A DNA stretch of 64,000 nt from positions 124,001 to 188,000 of the forward strand of contig JAJCZU010000002.1 of NCBI GenBank assembly GCA_029262235.1. Direction: 5' to 3'. Numbering within the stretch: the first letter of the stretch is position 1; the number at the start of each line of letters is the position of its first letter. Of this stretch, positions 33,562 to 41,419 are shown one piece after another. The notes beneath the pieces are model-generated. The model was given only the letters and a program-made list of their open reading frames with translations, made no database searches and had not been told where the DNA came from. The DNA comes from Candidatus Eiseniibacteriota bacterium (lineage in GTDB: Bacteria; Orphanbacterota; Orphanbacteria; Orphanbacterales; Orphanbacteraceae). A program made the position numbers and the translations under genes.

Positions 33562-34623
33562 GTGACTCATCCCGGGAGTGGTGTTCTGCGCATCGTCGAA
33601 CTCGACATTCTACGATTTCTGTCAATCTTCAGCGTCCTGCTTCACCATTACCTGGCCTGGTATTCGGTCGATTTTCCGCGCGGCTCCGCCCTGATCGACG
33701 GCCTCTTCGGCGTCTTCCAGTACGCGTTCGTCTGCCTGCCTCTTCTTTTCATGATCAGTGGTTTCGTGATCTTCGAATCGGCGATGCGCCGCGGTGCGCG
33801 CAGTTTCGCAATCGGGCGCGTCGTGCGGCTCTATCCCGCTTACTGGATCGCCGTCTCGCTGACCGCCTGCTACGCGTACTTCTCCGGCCTGGGAGAGATC
33901 GCGACCGTCAGCCCCGCAACGTATCTCGTAAACCTCACGATGCTCCAAAGCTTTGTGGGCTTCGAAGACGTGGACATCGTCTACTGGACGCTCGCCGTCG
34001 AGCTTCAGTTCTATCTGTGCGTTCTGGTGTTGATGTGGACCGGCGTGCTGAGGCGTGTTCGACTCTGGCTCGCGGCCTGGACTGCGCTCACGATTGCATA
34101 CATGGTTTTCCGTCAGCCGTTCTTTCTGACGTGGCTCATCGACCCGTGGTACTCGCCGTTTTTCATAGGTGGCATTGCGTGCGCGATGATTCGGCGGGAG
34201 GGAGAGTCACCCCTCTATCTCATGATCCTGCTCGCCTCGCTGGCGCTTGCGTGCTGGGATACGTACGTTTCGACATCCGAGTTCATAGCCCACTGCACGC
34301 AGTTCGACCGATGGGCCGCGGTTGCCGTGATCGGCGCATTCTACCTTGCGTTCTATGTCATCGCGACGCGGCGGGTGCAGATGAAGCCGAGTGTCGTCTG
34401 GCTCAACCTCAGCGGGCTCACGTATGTGCTCTATCTCATTCACAACAAGGCCGGGAAGATTCTGATGCACGCGATCGAACCGCGGATCGGGCCGATTGGG
34501 GCGATCGCCATTACAGCCGTGCTTGCGCTCGTTGTTTCCTATCTATTGTATGAGTGGATCGAGAGGAAGCTGGCGCCGCCGTTCCGGGCGCGGCTGCAGG
34601 CGTGGGCGAGCCGTCGACGTTGA
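33562..34623 (+). CDS. Acyltransferase family 3 membrane protein (OafA/YrhL type)
   Basis: The protein has 353 residues from a GTG. Family marks are IVELDILRFLSIFSVLLHHY (the histidine of the first membrane helix), FMISGFVIFESA, VVRLYPAYWIAV and YWTLAVELQFYLCVLVLM. About ten membrane helices are visible. Such enzymes move acetyl groups across the inner membrane onto O-antigen or other glycans. The upstream SGNH protein is a plausible extracytoplasmic partner. TATAAT lies at 33539-33544 close to the start. The ribosome site is weak (CAGGCGG). The gene ends 34 bp before a perfect 30-bp palindrome. Confidence 0.85.
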   Translation: MTHPGSGVLRIVELDILRFLSIFSVLLHHYLAWYSVDFPRGSALIDGLFGVFQYAFVCLPLLFMISGFVIFESAMRRGARSFAIGRVVRLYPAYWIAVSLTACYAYFSGLGEIATVSPATYLVNLTMLQSFVGFEDVDIVYWTLAVELQFYLCVLVLMWTGVLRRVRLWLAAWTALTIAYMVFRQPFFLTWLIDPWYSPFFIGGIACAMIRREGESPLYLMILLASLALACWDTYVSTSEFIAHCTQFDRWAAVAVIGAFYLAFYVIATRRVQMKPSVVWLNLSGLTYVLYLIHNKAGKILMHAIEPRIGPIGAIAITAVLALVVSYLLYEWIERKLAPPFRARLQAWASRRR

Positions 34624-34657
34624 GGCCCGTCAGCAGTGTCCCTCTCGCGCGGTTCTT

Positions 34658-34687
34658 CGATAGTAAGTAAATGTTTACTTACTATCG
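34658..34687. repeat. Perfect 30-bp palindrome (GTAAA/TTTAC core)
   Basis: The arms cgatagtaagtaaa and tttacttactatcg are exact reverse complements with a 2-base centre. It lies between two convergent genes (stops at 34623 and 34748). A closely similar palindrome lies at 39410-39443 in another convergent gap. There is no T-run, so a simple rho-independent terminator is not the obvious reading. Confidence 0.9.
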
Positions 34688-34747
34688 CCGGTCAGTCGAA
34701 AAAGGACCCCCGGACGCTGAGGGGCGCCCGCCCGCACCTGCGACCGG

Positions 34748-35773
34748 TTATTCCACCACGATCACCTTGCGGGAAATCTGCGTGCCGGGCGTTTCGAGCC
34801 GCACGAAGTAGACGCCGGCATTCACGCGCCGACCGCTCGCGTCGCGCCGATTCCACTGCAGCGCATGCGCGCCCGCGCCCCGCGTCTCGTCGAGCAGCGT
34901 CGTGACCTTGCGCCCGGCGAGATCGTACACGTTCACCGTCGCGTTCGCGGCCTGCGGCAGCGTGAAGCTCAGGTTCGCGGCCGTATGCACCGGGTTCGGC
35001 CACGGCATTGCCATCATCGCGGCCGGACGGATCGCCTCGGTGCCCGCGCCTTCGGCCGGGCCCGCGACATCCGTCTGCACCGCGCCCTTCTGTACGAGAA
35101 TGTCGTCGAGGCGGAACGTGTCGCCGCTGTTGAAATCGTTGGCCGGCTGGAACCAGAGCGTTCCCATCGATCCGCCGACAACGCCGTGCGCTTCATCGTC
35201 GAAGTACTTCGTGCCGTTGATCGACATGTCGTACGTGCCGGCGTCGAGGTCGTATTCGAATTCGAAGAGATACGGAGTGTCGATCGCGTAGAGCAATGTC
35301 AACATCGACGGAGAAATGTCATCCGCATCGAAGAAGTTCATCTGCCCGCCCGAATTGAAACGCACCTGATGAAAGAGCTGCGCGATGTCGGGAAGCCCGC
35401 GATTGTAGAAGGAGAACGTGTACTGGTCGAGGGTGTCGAACGTGACCGTGTACGACACACACAGGATGCCGCTCGCGACCTCTTCGTCGTTCAGGAAGTT
35501 GAACTTCAGCGATCCGATCACGAGAGTGTGGTTGTCGGTAACCTGCAGATAGTTGTTGCCGCCGTCGTTGACCACCGCGGCGAGCGCGGCGAACGGCGCG
35601 AGCGGATGAGCCCCGTCGCCCACCGTTACCGTCGCAATCGTCCCGATCGGTTCACTGTCGAAGTCGTTCTGCAGCAGAATGTCTCCGCCGCCCGCAAGTG
35701 CCAGTGCCGGCACCAGCAGAAGCGCCCCGAGGGCGATCCGCCACGTGTTCTGGGTGTCGATGTTGTTCTGCAT
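34748..35773 (-). CDS. Secreted protein with FlgD/type IX-type C-terminal sorting domain
   Basis: The protein has 341 residues. The signal peptide runs to ALALAGGG. Residues ~30-230 are a beta-sandwich resembling a lectin/laminin-G-like jelly roll (TFDTLDQYTFSFYNRG, then YLFEFEYDLDAGTYDM). The C-terminal ~85 residues are the sorting module: PWPNPVHTAANLSFTLP, VNVYDLAGRKV and GVYFVRLETPG, ending KVIVVE. This is the FlgD-Ig/T9SS-type A pattern widespread in the FCB group and related candidate phyla. The domain directs export to, or attachment at, the outer surface. AAAGGA precedes the ATG. Confidence 0.82.
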   Translation of the reverse strand: MQNNIDTQNTWRIALGALLLVPALALAGGGDILLQNDFDSEPIGTIATVTVGDGAHPLAPFAALAAVVNDGGNNYLQVTDNHTLVIGSLKFNFLNDEEVASGILCVSYTVTFDTLDQYTFSFYNRGLPDIAQLFHQVRFNSGGQMNFFDADDISPSMLTLLYAIDTPYLFEFEYDLDAGTYDMSINGTKYFDDEAHGVVGGSMGTLWFQPANDFNSGDTFRLDDILVQKGAVQTDVAGPAEGAGTEAIRPAAMMAMPWPNPVHTAANLSFTLPQAANATVNVYDLAGRKVTTLLDETRGAGAHALQWNRRDASGRRVNAGVYFVRLETPGTQISRKVIVVE

Positions 35774-36103
35774 GTCCCCGGTCCTTTCGCATGGGTTTCT
35801 GTCCTACCCGATAACGCCACGTTCGGGCCGCGATCGGACCACGAGAGACGGAGAAAGCCTTCATCCCCTTCTGCCGCCGTCAGTTAGGAGGCCCCACTGG
35901 ACGCCGCAGCCTCACCGGCGTTAGGTTGTCTGCAGGGACACCGACACGAAAAGCAGCTCCGCGCGCAACTTCTGAGACGTACTCCGCGATAGGAGAATGG
36001 TAGAGCGACCTCCGGCCAGGCATTCCCGATGAATCTTCATGGGGAGAAGAGGCCGTGCGCTCTCGACAGTCGGTCGATCCGTAACCCGTGATCAGGAGAT
36101 CTC
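35774..36103. other. 330-bp divergent intergenic region
   Basis: No convincing coding region is visible. The region must hold the promoters for the sorting-domain protein (minus) and the metalloprotease gene (plus). AGGAG at 36093-36097 serves the latter. Confidence 0.5.
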
Positions 36104-38083
36104 ATGAGCAAAGTGGAAGGGACGAGTCCCAGGACCCCCGCAGCCGCGGCGCCCCCGGCGCCTACCCCCGATCAGAAGAAGACCGAGGCTCGCAAGGTCA
36201 TCGACCAGGCGATGAAAAAGGGAGTGGGGGACTCCGGCTCGGATAATTTCGTGCGCGAGAAAGTGACGAACGAGGTGCTCCAGCATGCGAAGCCCGAAGA
36301 GAAGGCGCACATGCTGAAGCAGCTCATGGACGGGCCGACAACGGGCGGCGACGAGCAGGCCATGCTGCGCATTCTGAAAACGGTCGGCGACAGTAAGGAA
36401 CTGGGCACGGTCATGAAGAAAGCCGGCGGCGGTTCCAACGTGCTCGACGAGCTCGAGGAAAAGCGCGGCGACTTCATGAAGCATCTCGCGACCAAGGGCA
36501 AAGAGGGCGCGAAGATGTCGGTCGATATGATCACGTCGTACAAGCCCGGTAGCGACAGCGCCGACGATATGGCTGTGAAATACGCGACCCCGCAGGTGCT
36601 TGCCGAATCGACGAACGAGCAGAAGGCGCACATGCTGAAGGGGCTCATGGACGGCGACACGCCGGCAGCGGAAGAGCAGGCCATGCTGCGCATCCTGAAC
36701 TCGGGCGCGAAGCCGAAAGACGCGCTCGACATGATCAACAAGGCGGGCGGCGCGGGGAAGGTGCTCGGCGAACTCGGGCAGAAGCGCACGGGCGAACTCG
36801 TGGGCCAGCTGAAGAAGCAGGGGGCCGCGGGAAACCGCGCGGTGGTCGACCTGGCGATGGGGCAGAAGGTCGGGCAGGGCGATGCCGACGACTTCGTGCA
36901 GAAGCACGTCGACAAGAACGTGCTGGCGCAGGCGACGCCGGAGGAGAAAGTGCACATGACCCGGCAGCTTCTGGCCGGCGACACGGGCAAGGCCGACGAG
37001 AAGAAGATCGTCGACATTCTGAACAGCGCGAAGGACACGAAGGAACTCGCGACCATCGTTTCGGGCGCCGGCAAAAACTGGCTCGCGAAGGACGTGGACG
37101 ACTCGAAGCTTCGCAAAGTGGTCGAGAGCAAGATTTTCAAAGCCGAGTCGTCGCAGGCGCCGCCGTACAACAAACTCCCCGCGGGTACGACCGAAGCGCA
37201 GGTCGACAAGAAACTCGAGTCGTTCGAGAAGCTTCTCGAAGGGCGCAAGGGTCGCTACAACATGCTGAAGGGCGGCGGTGGCGACAAGACCGCGCGCTTT
37301 AAAAACTTCTATCGCGATCTCTCGAAAGCGACCACGGAGGATCTCAAACAGCTCGACGGCTGGAAGGATCTTTCGAAGGCCGACAAGATCACGCTCTATA
37401 ACCGCGTGTCGCACGAAGCCCATGTGGAGCTCAAGCACAACGTAAACCTCACATACGGAAGCACGAAGGGGCGGCAGTGGAGCCACAAGGAGATGACCGA
37501 CATCGACAAAGGGCTCAGCAAGCTTCCCGCCAAGATCGGCCTCGAGAACGAGAAGCTGTTCAACCTGCGCCGCTACACCGAGATCATCGACAACGGCAGC
37601 AAAGTCGCCGCGTGGGCGCTGCACGGGAGCGGCGACATCGAGTTCTCCGACATGGGCGCCGCGGGCCCGTACCGCATGACGGGCAAGGGCGTGCCGCCGG
37701 TCGCCGAAACGATCATTCACGAGGTCGGGCATCACTTCGACGACGAAAATCCGAAGTGGAAGGCCTTCCAGAAGATTTCGGGGTGGAACAATCTCGGCAG
37801 CGCGAAGGCGAGTTCGCTTGCGAAGTTCACCGACGGCAGTTCCTACTCGGGCAAGGACCTCGGGCTCGCCGACGAGACCGGCCAGTACACGGTGACGCGG
37901 CGCTACGGCAACACGTACGTCTACAAGAACACCGCGAACTTCATGGGGAACTACGCGAAGTCGAACCCGCTCGACGATTTCTCCGAGTCGATGGCGCACT
38001 ACTTCTATGATCCCGCGACCATGAAGACGCAGGCGCCCGACAAGTACAAGTTCATGCAGGAATGGGTCAAGACTCAGCACTAA
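36104..38083 (+). CDS. Lethal-factor-like zinc metalloprotease with three N-terminal repeats (toxin/effector candidate)
   Basis: The protein has 659 residues and no signal peptide. Three ~100-residue helical repeats cover about 28-345. Each contains a line like EEKAHMLKQLMDG, then DEQAMLRILK, then a Gly-rich turn (GGGSNVLDELEEKR). A linker leads to the C-terminal enzyme: ETIIHEVGHHFDDENPKW with HEVGH at 539-543, a following SSYSGKDLGL segment and DDFSESMAHYF with Glu628 as likely third zinc ligand. This order recalls the anthrax lethal factor (M34-type) catalytic domain. The repeat type is seen in large myxobacterial and injection-system-linked proteins. It is probably delivered by a secretion or contractile system that is not in the window. 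A small gene follows 12 bp later. Confidence 0.7.
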   Translation: MSKVEGTSPRTPAAAAPPAPTPDQKKTEARKVIDQAMKKGVGDSGSDNFVREKVTNEVLQHAKPEEKAHMLKQLMDGPTTGGDEQAMLRILKTVGDSKELGTVMKKAGGGSNVLDELEEKRGDFMKHLATKGKEGAKMSVDMITSYKPGSDSADDMAVKYATPQVLAESTNEQKAHMLKGLMDGDTPAAEEQAMLRILNSGAKPKDALDMINKAGGAGKVLGELGQKRTGELVGQLKKQGAAGNRAVVDLAMGQKVGQGDADDFVQKHVDKNVLAQATPEEKVHMTRQLLAGDTGKADEKKIVDILNSAKDTKELATIVSGAGKNWLAKDVDDSKLRKVVESKIFKAESSQAPPYNKLPAGTTEAQVDKKLESFEKLLEGRKGRYNMLKGGGGDKTARFKNFYRDLSKATTEDLKQLDGWKDLSKADKITLYNRVSHEAHVELKHNVNLTYGSTKGRQWSHKEMTDIDKGLSKLPAKIGLENEKLFNLRRYTEIIDNGSKVAAWALHGSGDIEFSDMGAAGPYRMTGKGVPPVAETIIHEVGHHFDDENPKWKAFQKISGWNNLGSAKASSLAKFTDGSSYSGKDLGLADETGQYTVTRRYGNTYVYKNTANFMGNYAKSNPLDDFSESMAHYFYDPATMKTQAPDKYKFMQEWVKTQH

Positions 38084-38095
38084 GGAGCGATCGCA

Positions 38096-38767
38096 ATGGC
38101 ATTGGTCAACGACGAACATACATACGATGCAGTGGAGATCGACGCGATCGACCGCGCCCTCGATCTTGTCCCTGCCGAACATATGGAAGCGCCGCTCGGG
38201 ATCCGGTCGATGATGCGTGAAGGGTATTTTGACTACGACGGGATCGCGTACCCGACCGTGATGGCCGTGTACAGCAGGGAAGAGGGCGAGGCGTATTTAT
38301 ACGACGGCTGCTTCATGGGGCTGCTCGGCGCCGACGCGCCCGTGCCCATGCTGCCGCAGTTTCCGATACACGCCGTGGTGGGCGCCGCGCTCGCGTGCGA
38401 CGAAGAGATCGACGCGGCATGGTGCCGGGCGATGGGCTTCGAAGAGCGCGACCCGGCCGCCGCGATCATGATCGACAAGCATCAGATCGAACGCACGCTC
38501 GACTTCGAAGGCGACAGGCTGCGTCTCGACTTCTCGAATCTGCCGGACGGCGCCGATTTCGCGGTGGCCTACGCCGCCTACATTACGTTCCCGGATGAAC
38601 TGCGCGCCGGATCGCCCAAGGTCTTCCAGCACATGTACGGCAAGCTCTTCGGGAAGAACGTGGCGCCGCGTCGCGGGAGTGCGGGCGGCGCGGGTAACGC
38701 GGGGAACGCGGGCAGCGACAGCCGGCGCGATCCGAACGCCGGTCTCAAGGGCGAGCTTCGCATATGA
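38096..38767 (+). CDS. Unknown protein downstream of the metalloprotease (possible immunity or chaperone)
   Basis: The protein has 223 residues. It starts 12 bp after the metalloprotease stop, with AAGGAG upstream, and is clearly co-transcribed. It is acidic and cytoplasmic-looking (IDAIDRALDLVPAEHMEA, then DYDGIAYPTVMAVY). I do not recognise the family. The C-terminal ~40 residues are low-complexity (SAGGAGNAGNAGSDSRR), encoded by a 9-nt repeat. The stop codon falls inside an 18-bp tandem array. Position and acidity fit an immunity protein or a secretion chaperone. That is inference only. Confidence 0.65.
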   Translation: MALVNDEHTYDAVEIDAIDRALDLVPAEHMEAPLGIRSMMREGYFDYDGIAYPTVMAVYSREEGEAYLYDGCFMGLLGADAPVPMLPQFPIHAVVGAALACDEEIDAAWCRAMGFEERDPAAAIMIDKHQIERTLDFEGDRLRLDFSNLPDGADFAVAYAAYITFPDELRAGSPKVFQHMYGKLFGKNVAPRRGSAGGAGNAGNAGSDSRRDPNAGLKGELRI

Positions 38768-38822
38768 GGCCTGCTTTGCATAGGAGGCGAGCTTCACATG
38801 GGAGGCGAGCTTCGCATAGGGG
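38751..38822. repeat. 18-bp tandem repeat spanning a stop codon and the next start codon
   Basis: Four units begin at 38751, 38769, 38787 and 38805 with the pattern gcgagcttcgcatagggag. The first unit contains the TGA of the upstream gene and the overlapping ATG of the downstream gene. The later units encode the Arg/Ser/His-rich N-terminus of the downstream protein. Confidence 0.85.
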
Positions 38823-39339
38823 AGGCGGGCCGGCGTCCGTTTTCGCACTCACGGTTCTGCTTGCTGTCATGACGGTGGCGTGCGAGCAGGAAACCACAAA
38901 CGAGCGCACCGCGCCGCAAACGAAAAGAGAACATATGGAATCCCCCGGCCAGAAACCGTACGTGGCCCCGCTCGTCGGGCTCACGTTTCCGATCCAGGCG
39001 CATTTGTACCCCGTCTGGTTCGAGAAGGAGGGTGGGGGATTCCTCTATTTTGTCGAAGAGGCCGACCGTGCCGGCGCGACCGATGTGCCGGCCGCGAACC
39101 GTGTTGCGAAGATTCGGGGGGAAGTGTTTCCTACGCCGTCGCGTGTTGAGAAAGCTGCGTGGCAGAAGAGCGCGGGGCTCGTGCCGTATGCGCTCGAGCA
39201 GCGCGTGCAGCAGGAAGGGGGCGCCGGGGAGTGGCAGCTTCTCGTGCCCGCCGGCGCGCACACGTTGCAGCTCGTGGCCGGCGCGGATGGCCGGGAGCTG
39301 CTGGCCGCGATCGCAAAAGGGCTCGCGGAGAACGATTAG
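38764..39339 (+). CDS. Small lipoprotein or secreted protein, third gene of the metalloprotease cluster
   Basis: The protein has 191 residues. The first ~27 residues are Arg/His-rich and repeat-encoded. A hydrophobic segment (VFALTVLLAVMTVAC) then ends in a cysteine that could be lipidated, although the -3 residue is not ideal. The mature part (YVAPLVGLTFPIQAHLYPVW, then GGGFLYFVEEADRAG) has no recognised domain. The ATG overlaps the preceding stop codon. If the first gene is a toxin, an envelope lipoprotein could be a second immunity factor. Alternatively it is an unrelated envelope protein. Confidence 0.6.
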   Translation: MRPALHRRRASHGRRASHRGGGPASVFALTVLLAVMTVACEQETTNERTAPQTKREHMESPGQKPYVAPLVGLTFPIQAHLYPVWFEKEGGGFLYFVEEADRAGATDVPAANRVAKIRGEVFPTPSRVEKAAWQKSAGLVPYALEQRVQQEGGAGEWQLLVPAGAHTLQLVAGADGRELLAAIAKGLAEND

Positions 39340-39375
39340 CACGAGCAGCACGAGCAGGACGAGCAGCACGAGCGG
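39340..39375. repeat. 9-bp tandem repeat, four units
   Basis: Units cacgagcag, cacgagcag, gacgagcag and cacgagcgg follow the lipoprotein stop codon immediately. The array lies between the gene end and the palindrome at 39410-39443. Confidence 0.85.
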
Positions 39376-39409
39376 GGACAACGCAATGGGGGCTCTTCCG
39401 AAAGGAATC

Positions 39410-39443
39410 GGCGATAGTAAGTAAACGTTTACTCACTATCGCC
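39410..39443. repeat. Near-perfect 34-bp palindrome (GTAAACGTTTAC core)
   Basis: The arms ggcgatagtaagtaaac and gtttactcactatcgcc pair over 17 bp with one mismatch and no loop. It shares most of its sequence with the palindrome at 34658-34687 and likewise lies in a convergent gap (stops at 39339 and 39536). Confidence 0.9.
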
Positions 39444-39535
39444 CAATGTCGATTGGAGGGCTGGTAGCCTGGCAGTGGATGGGGTCGCGCTCCTGCCGCG
39501 TTCTTCGCGCTCCTGGCGCGCCCTTCGCGGCCCGC

Positions 39536-40360
39536 TTACCGCGCGCGGTCCACGTAGAACGTGTCGATCGTAACGACCGCGTTCTCTTCCTTTTCCGCGC
39601 CGATCGTGGTCGATGGCCCGTGCCCGGGATGCACGATCGTCGCGTCAGGCAGATTGTGATAGAGACCCCGCACAGAAACGACGAGTTCCTCGAACGAACT
39701 GTTCTGCAGATCCGTCCGTCCCACCGTTCCATCAAACAGCAGGTCGCCCGAGAAGATCCGGTCGTTCACCTGATAGCACATACTGCCGCGTGAGTGCCCC
39801 GGCGTGTGCACGGTGCGGATCACGTTCCCGCCGATCTGAAACGTCTCGCCCCCCTCGAGCCAGAGGTCCGGCCTCCCGATCGATTCCGGCTCGAAGTCGT
39901 ACATGATCTTGCCCGTCGGATTACTGCGCAGGCGCTCCACGAACTCGGGCGGCATGTTGTTCACGATCCAGTCGCGCTGCGTGAACATGTCTTCGTAGTC
40001 GCCGCGGTGCATCGCGACTTTGGCATTCGGAAAGAGCGCCGCGAACGCCGGGTACCCCATCACATGATCGAAATGCCCGTGCGTGAAAAAGATGTACTTC
40101 ACGTCGAGGCCTTTCGTCTGGATCACGTTCAGGATCTCGGTCAGCTCGCCGCCGATGTCGATGACCGCCGCTTCCTTCGTCTTCGTGCTGAAAAGCAGGT
40201 ACGAATTCGTGCCCGGCCCGTTCACCTGGCTCACGATCGCGAGTTTGTCGTCGTAGCCTTTGGCCGCTTGCTCTTCCTCGCCGCCGCAGCCGGGCATGAG
40301 GCCGAGCACGAGGGCGAGCGGAACGATCACTGACAATATCGTGGCGAATGCGTAGCGCAT
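39536..40360 (-). CDS. Envelope-anchored metallo-beta-lactamase-fold hydrolase (glyoxalase II-like)
   Basis: The protein has 274 residues. A lipoprotein-like signal ends GLMPGC (Cys25). Metal-binding motifs are FTHGHFDHVMG (HxHxDH), HTPGHSRGSM (the next histidine), SGDLLFDGTVGRTDL (the bridging aspartate) and IVHPGHGP (the last histidine), so the two-metal site is complete. The layout matches the glyoxalase II/persulfide-dioxygenase-like branch. The substrate is unknown. AAGGAG precedes the ATG, and TAGAAT upstream may be the -10. A truncated close copy of this gene lies at 43338-43604. Confidence 0.85.
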   Translation of the reverse strand: MRYAFATILSVIVPLALVLGLMPGCGGEEEQAAKGYDDKLAIVSQVNGPGTNSYLLFSTKTKEAAVIDIGGELTEILNVIQTKGLDVKYIFFTHGHFDHVMGYPAFAALFPNAKVAMHRGDYEDMFTQRDWIVNNMPPEFVERLRSNPTGKIMYDFEPESIGRPDLWLEGGETFQIGGNVIRTVHTPGHSRGSMCYQVNDRIFSGDLLFDGTVGRTDLQNSSFEELVVSVRGLYHNLPDATIVHPGHGPSTTIGAEKEENAVVTIDTFYVDRAR

Positions 40361-40423
40361 GGAATCTCCTTGTTGATCGTCAATTCTAGTGCGCGCATGG
40401 GCGGATTACAAGAAGGGAGGGGG

Positions 40424-40657
40424 CTATTGCAGGATGCCGTGCTTCTTCAGCTTGTAGCGAAGGAGTTGCGGGGAGATGCCGAGCATGTGGGCGGCGCGGG
40501 TCTGCACGCCGTCGGCGCGCGTCATCGCTTCATGCAGCATCTCCTGCTCGAACTGCACGAGTTCGTCCTTCAGGTACGAGCCGGCATCGAGCGGGCCCGT
40601 GCGGTTGCTGACCTTGAGGCGTCGCAGGCATTCGTGGGTTTGGTTGCCAAGGATCAA
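40424..40657 (-). pseudogene. C-terminal remnant of an NtrC-type sigma-54-dependent regulator (Fis-type HTH)
   Basis: Only ~77 residues remain. The end of the frame is a clear Fis-type helix-turn-helix: EMLHEAMTRADGVQTRAAHM followed by LGISPQLLRYKLKKHG, as at the C-terminus of sigma-54 activators. No receiver or AAA+ domain is present upstream. Instead the restriction endonuclease gene ends 27 bp away. The regulator has lost its N-terminal ~350-400 residues, most likely when the restriction-modification genes inserted. A stand-alone Fis-like protein is possible but less likely. Confidence 0.65.
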
Positions 40658-40684
40658 TCAGACTTGACTCTGGTCGCACATTTC

Positions 40685-41419
40685 CTATTCCATTACAGAC
40701 GCAACGTGGGCTGCGAAAGCCTGAAAAAGGGACCGAATATTGGTAGGTTCGGACAAGGATGAATAGCTCGCTGCTTTGATCGTCGGGCGAGGCGATAGCA
40801 TTATGGCAACGGAATCAAAAAGTCGCTCCGATATTAACCGGTTGGCCGTGATGAGATAGCGGTCCGCATAGGAGGCTGCTGAGAATTCCTTGTCAATTGA
40901 GAAGGTCTTCGTTTTGGGGTTCATTTCTTTCCTCGACTCCGCTCGGTCTTCCAACAACATCATGTAGCCAAGGAAGGGGGGCCTTGGATCAGAAGTGCCG
41001 GAGGATGTATCTGCTCCAAAAAGGCCATGCCTCTCAGTTGTCCAAAAATCGTGGCCCAGCCCGACAACTTCTTCGATTCGGTTGTTCTGATTGTTTCCGA
41101 ATGAACCAACCTGAGATTTGAACTCCATCGCGGCTACTAGCTTTCCCTCATGAAGAATAATTCCGTCCCAGTTCTTGGTTGCTCGAAAATAGCCGGGAAG
41201 AGTTAAAAAGGGACCTGTCGTTACTATCGAGTCCGTCGATGCCCCTGCCAATTTGGCAACAGCGATAAAAAGGTTTGTGAAACCGCTCATATGCTTGCCC
41301 GATAATACCGAACCTCGTGTACCTGCTTGTGCTGTGCTTGCCTTCTTCAGCTTCGTATTCCAGAAATGATCTATTGCGATCTGTACTTGTTCGTCGAAAT
41401 CGTCGGGTAGGAGTTTCAT
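40685..41419 (-). CDS. PaeR7I/XhoI-type type II restriction endonuclease
   Basis: The protein has 244 residues from the ATG at 41417-41419, close to the 246 residues of PaeR7I. Shared features are GKHMSGFTNLF, LTLPGYFRATKNWDGIILHE, LVAAMEFKSQVG with Asp85 and Glu99-x-Lys101 (the PD-ExK site), then NNQNNRIEEVVGLGHDFWT and PFLGYMMLLEDRAESRK. From this similarity it probably cuts CTCGAG. The start overlaps the methyltransferase stop as ATGA. The pair is clearly AT-richer than the flanking chromosome. Confidence 0.85.
   Translation of the reverse strand: MKLLPDDFDEQVQIAIDHFWNTKLKKASTAQAGTRGSVLSGKHMSGFTNLFIAVAKLAGASTDSIVTTGPFLTLPGYFRATKNWDGIILHEGKLVAAMEFKSQVGSFGNNQNNRIEEVVGLGHDFWTTERHGLFGADTSSGTSDPRPPFLGYMMLLEDRAESRKEMNPKTKTFSIDKEFSAASYADRYLITANRLISERLFDSVAIMLSPRPTIKAASYSSLSEPTNIRSLFQAFAAHVASVME

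Noticed and set aside
36092-38182. Minus-strand open frame of 696 codons opposite the metalloprotease
   Set aside because: It is Leu/Arg/Val-rich antisense of a highly biased gene. The plus strand has a ribosome site and the HEVGH motif.
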